A DNA stretch of 64,000 nt from Microbacterium limosum (GCF_036324365.1 NZ_CP137080.1:1426001-1490000); one strand, 5' to 3'. Shown: positions 34,655 through 44,059, numbered from the stretch's first letter. The notes: generated by a model not told the origin, from the sequence alone. Translations and numbers: made by a program.

Positions 34655-35830
34655 TCACGCCATGTCGACGACGATGACGGAGGCGTCGGGACTCGATGCG
34701 GAGCGCAGTGCGGCCCTGTCGGCGACCTGAAGAAGGCGCTCCGCGTCGTAGCCGATTCCGTCGGTCAGCGCGACGCCCACGCCCAGGACGGGGATCACGG
34801 GACTGCCGAGCGACACGAAATCGTCCAGCAGGTGCCGATGGAGTCGAGCCGCGACGCGACGGGCCTCCCCCGCGGAGACCGGGACCATCCCCAGCACGAT
34901 CTCCGTCTCGCTCGCCTGGCCGACGACCGCCTGCGTCGGGGCGTGACGGACCACGCTGCTGCGCCATTCGTGTACGAGCGCCTGTGCCTCCCCCGGTCCG
35001 AAGGCGGTGGCGATGTTCGGGATGTCGTCGATCCGCATCGCGATGAGCGCGTACCGGTCGCCGTTGTGACGTGCGCGATCGAGGATTCCCGTCAGCACGA
35101 CCCGGAAGGAGCCGGAATCGAGCACGCCGTCGCTCTTGAGCGCGAGCGTCCGCGATCGGGGCGTGCCCGTGGGCGACGGGCATGCGGCGCGCATCACGGA
35201 TGTCGCAACGACCGCGACCACGATGAGCACGACCGTCACGAACGCCATCGCGATGGACCCGAACCAGTCGGTGAAGAAGGGATCTTCGGGACCCACGGCG
35301 ACGAAGGCGATCGAGCGGGCGAGGAAGAACAGCGACTCGATCGCCAGCACGACGGTGAGCGGCCACGAGACCGACAGCGTGGCCATCGTCCCACGCCGCG
35401 ACTCGACGGCGCCCAGGAGGGTGAAGGCGGCGATGGGGATGTACACCGCGAGGGCGCCGGCCCAGTCGCCGCCCTCCGCTCCGGCGACGGCGACCAGCGC
35501 GAATGCCAGCAGCGACGCCGCGGCGACCAGCGCGGCCGGCACCATCACCGTCCGCCCGTTGAACCGACGGCACCCGAGCCACATGATCCCCGCGGACGCC
35601 ACGAACGACGCGTTGCCGATGCCGGTCGCGAGCCACGCCGACTCGTCGGGAGACGCCGCCCACGCCAGATAGTTGACGGTGGTCAGGATGCCGGCGATGT
35701 ACGCCAGCGCCCAGATCCGCCCGGCCCCGTCATCCCTGCGAAGGAGGGTCTCGACGAGGTACACGGCCCCCGCGGAGAGCACGACGACGGCCGTCATGAC
35801 GGAGATGCTGAAGAGGTCCAGACCGCTCAT
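34655..35830 (-). CDS. Membrane protein with a degenerate GGDEF-like domain
   Basis: The 391-aa protein has about seven membrane helices in residues 5-215 and a cytoplasmic C-terminal domain from about 240. That domain follows the GGDEF fold pattern (RYALIAMRIDDIPNIATAFG resembles the LDIDxFKxxND strand-helix), but where GGDEF should be it reads ASETE (306-310). The catalytic motif is therefore missing, and diguanylate cyclase activity is not expected. It may instead bind nucleotide or act as a structural partner. Its ATG overlaps the stop of the histidine kinase gene (ATGA), so the two proteins are made together. Confidence 0.72.
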   Translation of the reverse strand: MSGLDLFSISVMTAVVVLSAGAVYLVETLLRRDDGAGRIWALAYIAGILTTVNYLAWAASPDESAWLATGIGNASFVASAGIMWLGCRRFNGRTVMVPAALVAAASLLAFALVAVAGAEGGDWAGALAVYIPIAAFTLLGAVESRRGTMATLSVSWPLTVVLAIESLFFLARSIAFVAVGPEDPFFTDWFGSIAMAFVTVVLIVVAVVATSVMRAACPSPTGTPRSRTLALKSDGVLDSGSFRVVLTGILDRARHNGDRYALIAMRIDDIPNIATAFGPGEAQALVHEWRSSVVRHAPTQAVVGQASETEIVLGMVPVSAGEARRVAARLHRHLLDDFVSLGSPVIPVLGVGVALTDGIGYDAERLLQVADRAALRSASSPDASVIVVDMA

Positions 35831-37482
35831 ACGTCTCTCCTCGGATCGGAGGCGGGCAGGCGGACGATGAAGGTGGTCCCCTCGCCCTGCATCGTCTGCA
35901 CGGTGATCTCGCCGCCGTGGGCGCGCACGATGTCCCGGCTGATGGCCAGTCCGAGACCGCTGCCGTGCGTCGTCGAACCCCGCACGGAGTCGGAGCGGAA
36001 GAAGCGCTCGAACAGCCGGGGCAGCTCGTGCTCGGAGATCCCGGGGCCGTCGTCGCTCACCGTCAGCCACGCGTGCAGGCCGTCGGACATCGCGGACACC
36101 TGGACGTGGCCGCCGTCGCTGTTGTACTTGACGGCGTTGGACACCAGATTGTCGACCACCTGGCGGATGCGGTGCGCGTCGGCGTAGGCGACGGCATCCT
36201 CCACGCCCGAGCCGTCAATCGTGATGCCGCGCTCGGTCGCGCGGGGGGTGGCGGCCTCGATCGCGGCCGTCATGACCTCCGCAAGATCCGTCGGACGGGG
36301 CGATATGGAGACGGCGGCTCCCTGGCGCGCGTTGGCCGACATCGTCAGGATGTCGGCCACGAGCTCGAGCAGCCGGCCCGCATTGCGCTCAGCCACCTCG
36401 AGGCTGCGCCGCGCCATGGGAGAGATGGTCTCGTCGTCGAGCGCGAGGTCGAGGTATCCCATGATCGAGGTCAGCGGTGTCCGCAGCTCGTGCGAGACGG
36501 ACGCCACGAGGTCCTCCCGGGCGCGGATCGCCAGCTCCTCCGACGTGACGTCGCGCGAGACGACCACCATCCCGGCCGCCGATCCGTCGGGGTCGGTCAG
36601 CTCTCGCGCGGATGCCGCGATCGCGCGTCTGTCCGCGTCGTCCGGCTCGCCGTACCAGACGATGAGGTTGTCGAACGTCTCCCCTCTGCGCGCTCGCGAG
36701 AGAGGGAGCGCGTCCGCCTGTATCGACGTGACACCGTCGGCCGCGTAGGCCGACATGCGTCCGTCACGACCCCGCGCCCGCTGCAGTCTCCCGTGCGCCT
36801 CGTTGGCGAGCAGCTGCGTGCCGTCGGCCGCGATCCGCACGACCCCGAAGTCCAGGGCGTCGAGCACGTCGATCACGACGTCCTCCTGTCGCCGCGCACG
36901 ATCGACCGCCTGCTGAAGATAGCGCGACTGCTTCTCCAGCAGCATCCGCTGGGCAGAGGCGCGTCGCGCCGCGAGAGAGGCGATGAAGCCGAGAGCCGTG
37001 ATCGTCACGGGGAGGAGGATCGTCGCCGGGACGAAGTCCGTCTCGGGAGTGATCGCGGTCTGCACCCAGAAGAGGGCGGTCGTGCCGAGCGATCCGCCGA
37101 TGAGCCCCGCCCACCCGTAGGACCAGGCGATCCAGATGAGCGGGAACGCCCAGAGGATGCCGAGGGCGGCACCGGGCGTCGCCTCGCGGAGCAGGGCGAT
37201 CGCGATCACGTCGCACACGGGGACGATGAGGCCCGCGGCGTGCGGGAGCCGGTTCCACGGCACGACGAACGCGGCGCCGGTCGTTCCGAGCGTCACCGTG
37301 AGGCCGAGGATGAACGTCGGGAGGTCGTCGACCCAGCCGAGCGCGATCGCCAGCACGGCGGCGAGCAGCGCGACGCCGGCGAAGAGAACCTGATTGAGGA
37401 CGACGATGCGGTCGCGCGCGCCCGCATCGACACGCATCCAGCCGGCTTGCGGTGGCGCCGCCGGCGAACGCGACTCAGTCAT
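35827..37482 (-). CDS. Membrane sensor histidine kinase
   Basis: The 551-aa protein has about five to six membrane helices (residues 28-172), a coiled segment (175-205), a PAS-like domain (about 205-315), and a HisKA dimerisation domain with phospho-His H331 in SVSHELRTPLTS. The HATPase domain shows N-box DNLVSNAVKYN, G1 DDGPGI and G2 GSGLGLA. All kinase boxes are intact. The input signal is unknown. No DNA-binding response regulator is adjacent; the nearest is the single-domain receiver across the convergent GGDEF-like gene. Confidence 0.88.
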   Translation of the reverse strand: MTESRSPAAPPQAGWMRVDAGARDRIVVLNQVLFAGVALLAAVLAIALGWVDDLPTFILGLTVTLGTTGAAFVVPWNRLPHAAGLIVPVCDVIAIALLREATPGAALGILWAFPLIWIAWSYGWAGLIGGSLGTTALFWVQTAITPETDFVPATILLPVTITALGFIASLAARRASAQRMLLEKQSRYLQQAVDRARRQEDVVIDVLDALDFGVVRIAADGTQLLANEAHGRLQRARGRDGRMSAYAADGVTSIQADALPLSRARRGETFDNLIVWYGEPDDADRRAIAASARELTDPDGSAAGMVVVSRDVTSEELAIRAREDLVASVSHELRTPLTSIMGYLDLALDDETISPMARRSLEVAERNAGRLLELVADILTMSANARQGAAVSISPRPTDLAEVMTAAIEAATPRATERGITIDGSGVEDAVAYADAHRIRQVVDNLVSNAVKYNSDGGHVQVSAMSDGLHAWLTVSDDGPGISEHELPRLFERFFRSDSVRGSTTHGSGLGLAISRDIVRAHGGEITVQTMQGEGTTFIVRLPASDPRRDV

Positions 37483-37599
37483 GGTCTCGACGCTACTGCC
37501 CTCGATCGCTCCGATGGCGCAGGCGGCCCGGGAACCACGACGGAAATTGTGCCGATCCGCCGGAGGACGCGTCTCGCGACGACGACGCGCGGGGGCCTC

Positions 37600-39186
37600 T
37601 CACGCGCGCACGACCTCCGTCGGCGCATCCTGAGCCTCGTACGACGCGACGAGCTCCCGCTCGCGTTCGTGGGAGGGAAGACCGATCGCGACGACGGCTG
37701 CGCCGAGGACGATCGCGACCGCGCCCACCAGGTAGGCGCCGAGCGCCCCCTCCACGAGGCTCAGGCTCGCGGCCGAGAGGATCTCGTCCCGGTACTGCGG
37801 ATATTGGTCGGCGACGTGCAGCGCGGAGGCGAAGGATGCCTGCAGCGCCTCCGTCACGCTCGCGCTGATGGACGCGGATTGGCCGCTCGCCTCGATCTGC
37901 CGCGCGAATGCGGCGGCGAAGCCCGATGCGAGGATGGCGCCGAGGATCGCCTGCATGATCGAGCCGCCGAGGTCGCGCTGCAGGTCGGACGTGGCAGAGG
38001 CCATCCCCACCCGCGCCACCGGCGTTGACTCGGTGAGCGCACGCGACGCGGGCGTCATGGCGAAGGCGGCGCCCGCGCCGATCACGAGGAACCCCGTGCC
38101 GATCAGCCAGTACGGCGTGTGCTCGCGCCAGAAGAGCATCGTGACGAAGCCGAGCAGCACGAGCGCGTATCCCGCCAGCATCGTCACTCGCGAGCCGCGC
38201 GCCAGCACCAGCCGCGCGGACAGCGGAGCCACCAAGAGCAGGCCGACGGCCGCCGGCACCACCGACAGGCCCGCCTCGAGCGTGTCGTACCCGAGGATGT
38301 TCTGGAGGAACTGCTGGCCGACGAACATTGCCCCCATGAGCGATCCGAAGACGATCATCCCGCCGGCGGCGGGCACCCAGAACATGCGGCGCCGCGCCAC
38401 GGCCAGGTCGTAGAGCGGATGACGCGTGCGGTGCTGTCGGATGCCGAACACCAGCATCAGCAGGACCGCCGCCCCGAGAAGGCCCAGGCCCAGCCCCGCT
38501 CGTCCCGGCGCGAACACCTCGCTGATCCCGAGGACGAACGCCGAGATCGCCAGCACCGAGAGCACGCCGCCGGGGTGGTCCACGGGAGCGGTGGACTCGT
38601 GCACGTGGGACGGCACGAGGATCCAGACGAGCACGAAGGCCGCCGCGGCGATCGGAGCCGCGACGAGGAACGCCGAGCCCCACCACAGGACGACCAGGAG
38701 CAGGCCCGCCAGCACCGAGCCGATCACGGTCGCCATGGCGCTCACGCTCGACCACAGCGCGATGGCACCCGTGCGCCCCGGCCCGCGGGACCACAGCGCC
38801 GTGATGAGCGAGAGCGTCGTCGGGTACGCCATGCCGGCCGCGATGCCGGTGAAGATGCGCGCGGCGATCAGGAGCTCGATCGATCCCGCGAACGCGGACA
38901 GGAAGCTCGCGACGACGGTGAGGGCGAGGCCAACGAGGAGCAGTTGCTTGCGCCCGTAGCGGTCGGCGACCGCCCCGAGATAGAGCACCGACATCGCGAG
39001 CCCGAGCGAGCAGCCGAGCGCCACGAGGTTCAGCTGGGTCTGGTCCGCCCCGAACGCGTCGCCGATGTCGGGCAGCGCGATGTTGGCGGCGGCGAGGTTG
39101 ATGTTGCACACGAGGGCCGCGAGGATCAGAGAGGTCAGCACGAGCGGGGCACGGGCGGGGGCGCCCTCGCGCGGGGCGTCGGTCAT
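37600..39186 (-). CDS. MFS transporter, DHA2-like (14-helix drug/proton antiporter type)
   Basis: The 528-aa polytopic protein has about 14 helices. Motif A is GAVADRYGRKQLL after helix 2, and the N-terminus NINLAAANIALPDIGDAFG is typical of DHA2 multidrug exporters of the EmrB/QacA kind. Such proteins export hydrophobic or cationic compounds using the proton gradient. It lies 27 bp after the CMD-domain gene on the same strand, so it may export a product or toxic intermediate of that pathway rather than act as a general drug pump. The substrate is unknown. Confidence 0.85.
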   Translation of the reverse strand: MTDAPREGAPARAPLVLTSLILAALVCNINLAAANIALPDIGDAFGADQTQLNLVALGCSLGLAMSVLYLGAVADRYGRKQLLLVGLALTVVASFLSAFAGSIELLIAARIFTGIAAGMAYPTTLSLITALWSRGPGRTGAIALWSSVSAMATVIGSVLAGLLLVVLWWGSAFLVAAPIAAAAFVLVWILVPSHVHESTAPVDHPGGVLSVLAISAFVLGISEVFAPGRAGLGLGLLGAAVLLMLVFGIRQHRTRHPLYDLAVARRRMFWVPAAGGMIVFGSLMGAMFVGQQFLQNILGYDTLEAGLSVVPAAVGLLLVAPLSARLVLARGSRVTMLAGYALVLLGFVTMLFWREHTPYWLIGTGFLVIGAGAAFAMTPASRALTESTPVARVGMASATSDLQRDLGGSIMQAILGAILASGFAAAFARQIEASGQSASISASVTEALQASFASALHVADQYPQYRDEILSAASLSLVEGALGAYLVGAVAIVLGAAVVAIGLPSHERERELVASYEAQDAPTEVVRA

Positions 39187-39213
39187 GGCATCACACTAGC
39201 GACGCCGCGCCGC

Positions 39214-39810
39214 TCAGAGCGTGGGCTCGCCCAGCGACAGCATGAGGCGATTCGCCCAGTTGAAGAACGCCGCCGACATGATCGTGTCGAGCACCTCGAG
39301 GTCGTCGAGCCCCGCGGCATCCAGCGCCCGAAGCTCGTCGGATCCGAGCGCGGGCGGCGACTGGGAGAGCGCGACGGACGCGTCGACGACGGCGTCCCAC
39401 CGGGGATCGATGCGCGCGCCCGTTCCCTCGTCGAGCAGGCGTTGCACGTCGTCTCGCCGCCCGGAGTGGTGGGTGGCGAAGCCGGCGTGGACCGACGCGC
39501 AGTAGACGCATCCGTTGCTGCGCGATGCCGCCGTGGCGGCGATCTCCCGATCCGCGCGCGGCAGACCCTCGGCGACGTTGAAGAAGATGTCGAAGTCCGC
39601 GAGCGTGCGCTCCCGCAGGACCGCGGGATCACGCGCCAGCAGCCGGAAGTACGCGTTCTTCGCGCGCGAGCGCTGCACGAGGGCTTCAAAGTGCCGTTCC
39701 CCGAGGTCCGTCTCTCGAAGCGGCTCCAGCCACGGGACCCAGCCGAGGACGTCCTGAGTGAAGCGCTGCGGGACGGGCAGATCCGTCTCGGGCGCGAGAG
39801 ACTCCGTCAT
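39214..39810 (-). CDS. AhpD/CMD-like alkylhydroperoxidase-domain protein
   Basis: The 198-aa all-helical protein has the AhpD redox motif C101-x-x-C104-x3-H108 (NGCVYCASVH), preceded by REIAATAAS, as in carboxymuconolactone decarboxylase/AhpD-fold peroxidases. From memory it resembles the 'Avi_7169' subgroup, which is found paired with a second CMD protein. The intact Cys pair suggests thiol-peroxidase-type chemistry. Its ATG overlaps the stop of the partner gene (ATGA), so a hetero-oligomer is plausible. Confidence 0.8.
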   Translation of the reverse strand: MTESLAPETDLPVPQRFTQDVLGWVPWLEPLRETDLGERHFEALVQRSRAKNAYFRLLARDPAVLRERTLADFDIFFNVAEGLPRADREIAATAASRSNGCVYCASVHAGFATHHSGRRDDVQRLLDEGTGARIDPRWDAVVDASVALSQSPPALGSDELRALDAAGLDDLEVLDTIMSAAFFNWANRLMLSLGEPTL

Positions 39811-40433
39811 CGGCGGTCCCCTTCGGTGGAGGCGGAACCCGCGGCTCTCATGGCACGCAGGCCCGCGGCGACGCGCAGCTGGAAGGCGAGGAACGACACC
39901 AGCTGCGAAAGCGTCACGACGCCTGTCGTGCTCCAGCCGGCGTCCAGCAGCTGCTGCAGGTGAGCGCGCGAGGCGTCGCGCGGGTGCAGCACGAGCATGT
40001 GCGCATGCTCGAGCGCGGCGCCGAGGCGATCCCCCAGCGCGTAGGCGGCCTCGACGGACCCGACGGAGTACGTCGGTCCGGGCACGCTCTCGGGCGCGTT
40101 GTCGTGGAGGAAGGCGCCGTAGGGACCCGGATGGGAGGCTTGACGTGCCTCGGTACGGACGATGCCGGCGAGGCGGGCGCCCTCCGGGGTCGCGTCCAGC
40201 CCACCGCCGTAGAACCGCACGGCCTCGTCGTCCCCGTGCAGTTGCGCGACGAAGACGGCGACGGCGAACCGCTCGGCCGGGGACATCTCCGCGGCATCCA
40301 CCGAGACGAACAGAGCCTCGTACGCCCCCTGGGCGTGCGAGCGGGACTCAGGGCGGCGGCGCCGCAGCGCGTCCCAGCGGTCGCCCGGGGAGATCCCGGC
40401 CAGGGTGTCGATGACGTCCACGGTCTCGCTCAT
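39807..40433 (-). CDS. CMD-domain protein without the catalytic Cys pair
   Basis: The 208-aa protein resembles the partner of the preceding entry ('Avi_7170' type, from memory), with MSETVDVIDTLAGISPGDRWDALR and a C-terminal TTGVVTLSQLVSFLAFQLRVAAGLRAM like the CMD helices. No CxxC is present, so it probably lacks thiol redox activity and may be a structural or substrate-binding subunit. The ATG at 40433 is chosen because longer reading runs into livF. It begins 13 bp after the livF stop. Confidence 0.75.
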   Translation of the reverse strand: MSETVDVIDTLAGISPGDRWDALRRRRPESRSHAQGAYEALFVSVDAAEMSPAERFAVAVFVAQLHGDDEAVRFYGGGLDATPEGARLAGIVRTEARQASHPGPYGAFLHDNAPESVPGPTYSVGSVEAAYALGDRLGAALEHAHMLVLHPRDASRAHLQQLLDAGWSTTGVVTLSQLVSFLAFQLRVAAGLRAMRAAGSASTEGDRR

Positions 40434-40446
40434 CGCGTCCTCCAGC

Positions 40447-41184
40447 TCACGTGGCGCTCTGACCCAGGTAGGCCTCGCGGATCTCGGGGTCGGCGAGCAG
40501 CTCCGCCGCCGTGCCCTGCAGGCGCACCTCGCCGTTGACCAGCACATAGCCGCGGTGCGCGATCGACAGGGCGAGCTCGGCCGACTGCTCGACGATGAAG
40601 ACCGCGACCCCGCGTTCGGCATTGATCCGCTGGATCGTCTCCAGCACCTGGTCGACGACGATCGGCGCGAGCCCCATCGTCGGCTCGTCCATGCAGATCA
40701 GGCGGGGTCTCGACATGAGCGCACGCGCGAACGCGAGCATCTGCTGCTCGCCGCCCGACAGGGTCCCGGCCTGCTGCCGGCGGCGCTCGGCGAGCCGCGG
40801 GAACAGGTCGTACTGATCGGCGAGGTCGGAGCGGAGCTCACCGCCGCGGGCGCGACGCGTGTACGCACCGACGAGAAGGTTCTCCTCGATCGTCATCTCC
40901 GGGAAGACCCGGCGAGCCTCGGGCACGCTGGCGATCCCGGCGCGGATGACGTCGGCAGTGGAATCGCGGAGGATGCTGCGTCCGTCGAAGACGATCTCGC
41001 CGCGGCGAGGCGTCACGAGGCGCAGAATCGTCTTCATCGTCGTGGACTTGCCGCTGGCGTTGCCGCCCAGGAGCGAAACGATCTCGCCGCGGCCGATGGA
41101 ATAGCTCACGCCGTGGAGCGCGCGGAACTGGCCGTAGTAGACATCGACGTCCCGCACGTCGAGCAGCGGGTCGGTCGCGTTCAT
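40447..41184 (-). CDS. Branched-chain-type ABC transporter ATPase (LivF-like)
   Basis: The 245-aa ATPase follows LivF: YYGQFRALHGVS, signature LSGGEQQMLAFARAL, Walker B ICMDEPTMGLAP. The P-loop is unusual: GGNASGKST (residues 40-48) instead of GRNGAGKTT. All invariant residues (G-x4-GK-S/T) remain, so it should bind ATP. Its start overlaps the livG stop (ATGA). With LivG it powers the fused permease encoded next door. Confidence 0.88.
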   Translation of the reverse strand: MNATDPLLDVRDVDVYYGQFRALHGVSYSIGRGEIVSLLGGNASGKSTTMKTILRLVTPRRGEIVFDGRSILRDSTADVIRAGIASVPEARRVFPEMTIEENLLVGAYTRRARGGELRSDLADQYDLFPRLAERRRQQAGTLSGGEQQMLAFARALMSRPRLICMDEPTMGLAPIVVDQVLETIQRINAERGVAVFIVEQSAELALSIAHRGYVLVNGEVRLQGTAAELLADPEIREAYLGQSAT

Positions 41185-42104
41185 CGGGTCTCCTCGCCGT
41201 CCGTCGTCTCGGGCGGGATCGCCGCGTCGTCAAGGACCGCGGCGACGACATCGTGGGATCGGGCCGCCGCTCCGCCCCGCCGCTTGCCGAGGTAGGCCTC
41301 GATGACGCGATCGTCGTTCTGCACCGCCGCGGGAGGACCGTCGGCGATCACCCGCCCGCCGTCCATCACGATCACGCGGTCGGAGACGCTCATCACGAGC
41401 TCGAGCTTGTGCTCCACGATGACCATCGTCTGCCCCTCTGCCTTCAGGTCCAGCAGCTGGCGCACGACCTCCTTCGTCTCGGCGGTGTTCATGCCCGCCG
41501 TCGGCTCGTCCAGCAGCAGGAGACCGGGCGCCGACGCGAGGGCTCGGGCGATCTCGGTGCGCCGGCGGTTGGCGTAGGAGAGCGTCCACGCGGGGTGCTC
41601 GCGACGCGGCAGAAGGCGCGTGGAGAAGCGCTGCAGCTGGGCCGTCACGCGCTCGTCCGCCTCCCTCTTCTCCCGCCGGAGCCCCGGTGTGCCGACGGTC
41701 GCGAGCGCCGCCTCGGCGATGAGCGCGACCCACCTGAGCACCGGGATGCCGCGGAGCGCCGGCAGCGGCGTGGCCGCGCGCGCGAGCGGAACCTGTCCCA
41801 GGAGCACATTCTCCGCAACGGTGGCGTTGCCGAAGACGCGTCCGTTCTGGAACGTCCGCCGGACGCCGCGCCGGGCCATCGCGTCGGGGCTGCGGCCCGC
41901 CACGTCCTCTCCGCGGAACCGGATCGATCCGGAGTCGGGTGCGAGCTCCCCGCTCAGGAGGTTGATCGTGGTCGTCTTGCCCGAGCCGTTCGGCCCGATG
42001 ATGCTGACCACCTCGCCCTCGTCGACGTGGAAGGTGTTGTCGTCCACGGCCTTCAGCGCGCCGAACGACCGGGACAGGCCGCGGACCTCGAGCAGCCGGG
42101 TCAT
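41181..42104 (-). CDS. Branched-chain-type ABC transporter ATPase (LivG-like)
   Basis: The 307-aa ATPase has Walker A GPNGSGKTT near residues 38-46, the LivG-specific long insert around FQNGRVFGNATVAENVLLGQ, Walker B LLLDEPTAGMN and the HKLELVMSVSDRV segment. The LivG signature motif is diverged (LSYANRRRTEIARAL rather than LSYGQQR). It is coupled by ATGA overlaps to the permease gene before it and livF after it. A C-terminal extension of about 40 residues after YLGKRRGG is not conserved in the family. Confidence 0.88.
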   Translation of the reverse strand: MTRLLEVRGLSRSFGALKAVDDNTFHVDEGEVVSIIGPNGSGKTTTINLLSGELAPDSGSIRFRGEDVAGRSPDAMARRGVRRTFQNGRVFGNATVAENVLLGQVPLARAATPLPALRGIPVLRWVALIAEAALATVGTPGLRREKREADERVTAQLQRFSTRLLPRREHPAWTLSYANRRRTEIARALASAPGLLLLDEPTAGMNTAETKEVVRQLLDLKAEGQTMVIVEHKLELVMSVSDRVIVMDGGRVIADGPPAAVQNDDRVIEAYLGKRRGGAAARSHDVVAAVLDDAAIPPETTDGEETR

Positions 42105-44059
42105 CGGCCCTCCTCCCCCCGCGTCGTCGCCGGGCGCGCCGCGAGCGTCCCCGCGAGAGGCGGGTCACCCGCGATGGGGCCGGATGGGTCCTGCCGGCTA
42201 CTATCGCCTCTGCCCGTGACCCTCGCCAGCAGGCGGGCGAACGGGGGCGGCAGCGTCCACAGGCCCTCGGGCCGGAAGCGCACCAGCAGGAGCAGCACGA
42301 GCCCGTAGATGAGGAGGCGGGTGTCCGCCGCGACCCGGAACAGCTCCAGCCCGCCCACGAGGATGATGGCGCCGAGGATCGCGCCGAAGGGCCGCAGCAT
42401 GCTGCCGAGGACCGCGATCGTGACGATCTGGAACGAAAGATTGGGGCTGAAGATCTTCGGGTCGAGGAACCCGTATTGCGCAGCCCAGAACGCGCCCGCG
42501 ACGCCGGCGATGAGGCCGCCGACGGCGAACGCCAGGGACTTGTACTGCGGCGCGGCGATCCCCGAGGCGCGCGCGGCGATCTCGTCGTCGCGCACCGCAC
42601 GCCAGTACAGCCCGAGGTGCGACCGGCTCATGCGGTGCACGAGCAGGATGAGCGCCAGAAGCAGCCCGAGCCCCAGGGCGTAGAGCTGCGTCGGTGAGCT
42701 CAGCACGATGCCGAACACGTCCGGGAGCGGGATGAGGGACAGGCCGCTGCCGCCGCCGGTGATCGGCACCGCGACCAGGATGACGGCGGAGATCGCCGCA
42801 CCCGTGGCGAGCGTCGCGATCGCCGGATAGTGCCCGGAGAGGCGCCAGGAGGGGGCGTTCAGGATCGCGATGAGGACGGCCGAGACCAGTCCGGCCAGGA
42901 GAGCCGCCGGCAGGAAGGGCATCCCGGCGTTCTTCATCAGCAGGGCCGCGGCGTACGCGCCGATCGCGACGGGGCCCGCCTGGCCGAGCGAGAGCTGGCC
43001 CGCCTGGCCGCCGATGACCGTCATGGACAGCGCGATCATCGCGAACGCGATGATCTGGATCCCGACCTGGACCACGTACCCGTTGAAGAGCCCGGGAACG
43101 GCGGGCACGAGCGCGAGCGCGACGAGCACGGCGACCTGCCAGCGCCTCATCACGAGCGGTCGGGCCTGCGAGAAGAACGTGCCGGTGAGCGGCTCCCGGC
43201 GGACGGACTTCTTGCCGAGCAGCCCCTCGGGGCGGATCCACAGGACCGCGAGGAGGACGCCGAACGTGATCAGCTGGCGGACCGAGTCGCCCCACAGGCT
43301 CACCCCGACCGCCTCGAGCACGCCGAGCACGAGGCCGCCGATGACGGCCCCCAGAAGCGACCCCAGCCCGCCGAGCGTCGCCGCGGCGATCCCGGCCAGC
43401 CCGATCTGGAAGCCCTGCGTGGGGGCGATCGTGGTGAAGTAGGCCGCCACGAGGACGCCTGCGAGACCGCCCAGGCCCGAGGCGACCATGAAGGCGATCG
43501 ACTGGACGCGTGCGACGGGCACGCCCATCTGGGCCGCGGCATCCCGATCCTGCGAGGTGGCGCGGATGGCGCGGCCGATCTTGGTGAACCGCAGCGCCAG
43601 CGCGAGCGCCGTCATGAGGGTGACGCCCGTGACGAGGATGATGACGTCGATGAGGCCGAAGGTGAGCCCGCCCACCTGCAAGGTGACGGGCGGGAGACCC
43701 GAGTCGAACCGGCGCACCTCGGGCCCGAAGATCATCTGCGTGAGGTTGTCCAGGATGATCATGACGGCGATCGTCGACAGCACCGCGGCGATCGGCGCGC
43801 GCCCCGCGAAGGGCCGCACCGCGACGAGGTTTATGAGATAGCCGAGGGCCGCCGTCACGGCGACGGCGGCGAGGGCGCCGAGCCACAGCGGCATCCCGAA
43901 TTGCGTCGTGACGACCCAGCCCACCATGGCGCCCACGGCGAACAGGGATCCGTGGGCGAAGTTGACGACGTTCGCGACGCCGATGACGAGGGACAGGCCG
44001 AGCGCGACCAGAGCGTACGCGTTGCCGTTGATCAGTCCGGCGACGAGGATGTCGAACAC
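42101..44059 (-). CDS. Fused LivH-LivM-type ABC permease
   Basis: The 652-aa protein joins two permeases that are usually separate. Residues 1-290 are LivH-like (ALGLSLVIGVANVVNFAHGS, GRAIRATSQDRDAA), and residues about 315-615 are LivM-like (QAGQLSLGQAGPVAIGAYAA, GLYWRAVRDDEIAARASGI), linked through a short charged loop with VRREPLTG. A Pro/Gly-rich cytoplasmic tail follows. The fusion gives both membrane halves of a type I importer in one chain. It lies 72 bp after the binding-protein gene and overlaps livG. Confidence 0.9.
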   Translation of the reverse strand: MFDILVAGLINGNAYALVALGLSLVIGVANVVNFAHGSLFAVGAMVGWVVTTQFGMPLWLGALAAVAVTAALGYLINLVAVRPFAGRAPIAAVLSTIAVMIILDNLTQMIFGPEVRRFDSGLPPVTLQVGGLTFGLIDVIILVTGVTLMTALALALRFTKIGRAIRATSQDRDAAAQMGVPVARVQSIAFMVASGLGGLAGVLVAAYFTTIAPTQGFQIGLAGIAAATLGGLGSLLGAVIGGLVLGVLEAVGVSLWGDSVRQLITFGVLLAVLWIRPEGLLGKKSVRREPLTGTFFSQARPLVMRRWQVAVLVALALVPAVPGLFNGYVVQVGIQIIAFAMIALSMTVIGGQAGQLSLGQAGPVAIGAYAAALLMKNAGMPFLPAALLAGLVSAVLIAILNAPSWRLSGHYPAIATLATGAAISAVILVAVPITGGGSGLSLIPLPDVFGIVLSSPTQLYALGLGLLLALILLVHRMSRSHLGLYWRAVRDDEIAARASGIAAPQYKSLAFAVGGLIAGVAGAFWAAQYGFLDPKIFSPNLSFQIVTIAVLGSMLRPFGAILGAIILVGGLELFRVAADTRLLIYGLVLLLLVRFRPEGLWTLPPPFARLLARVTGRGDSSRQDPSGPIAGDPPLAGTLAARPATTRGEEGR

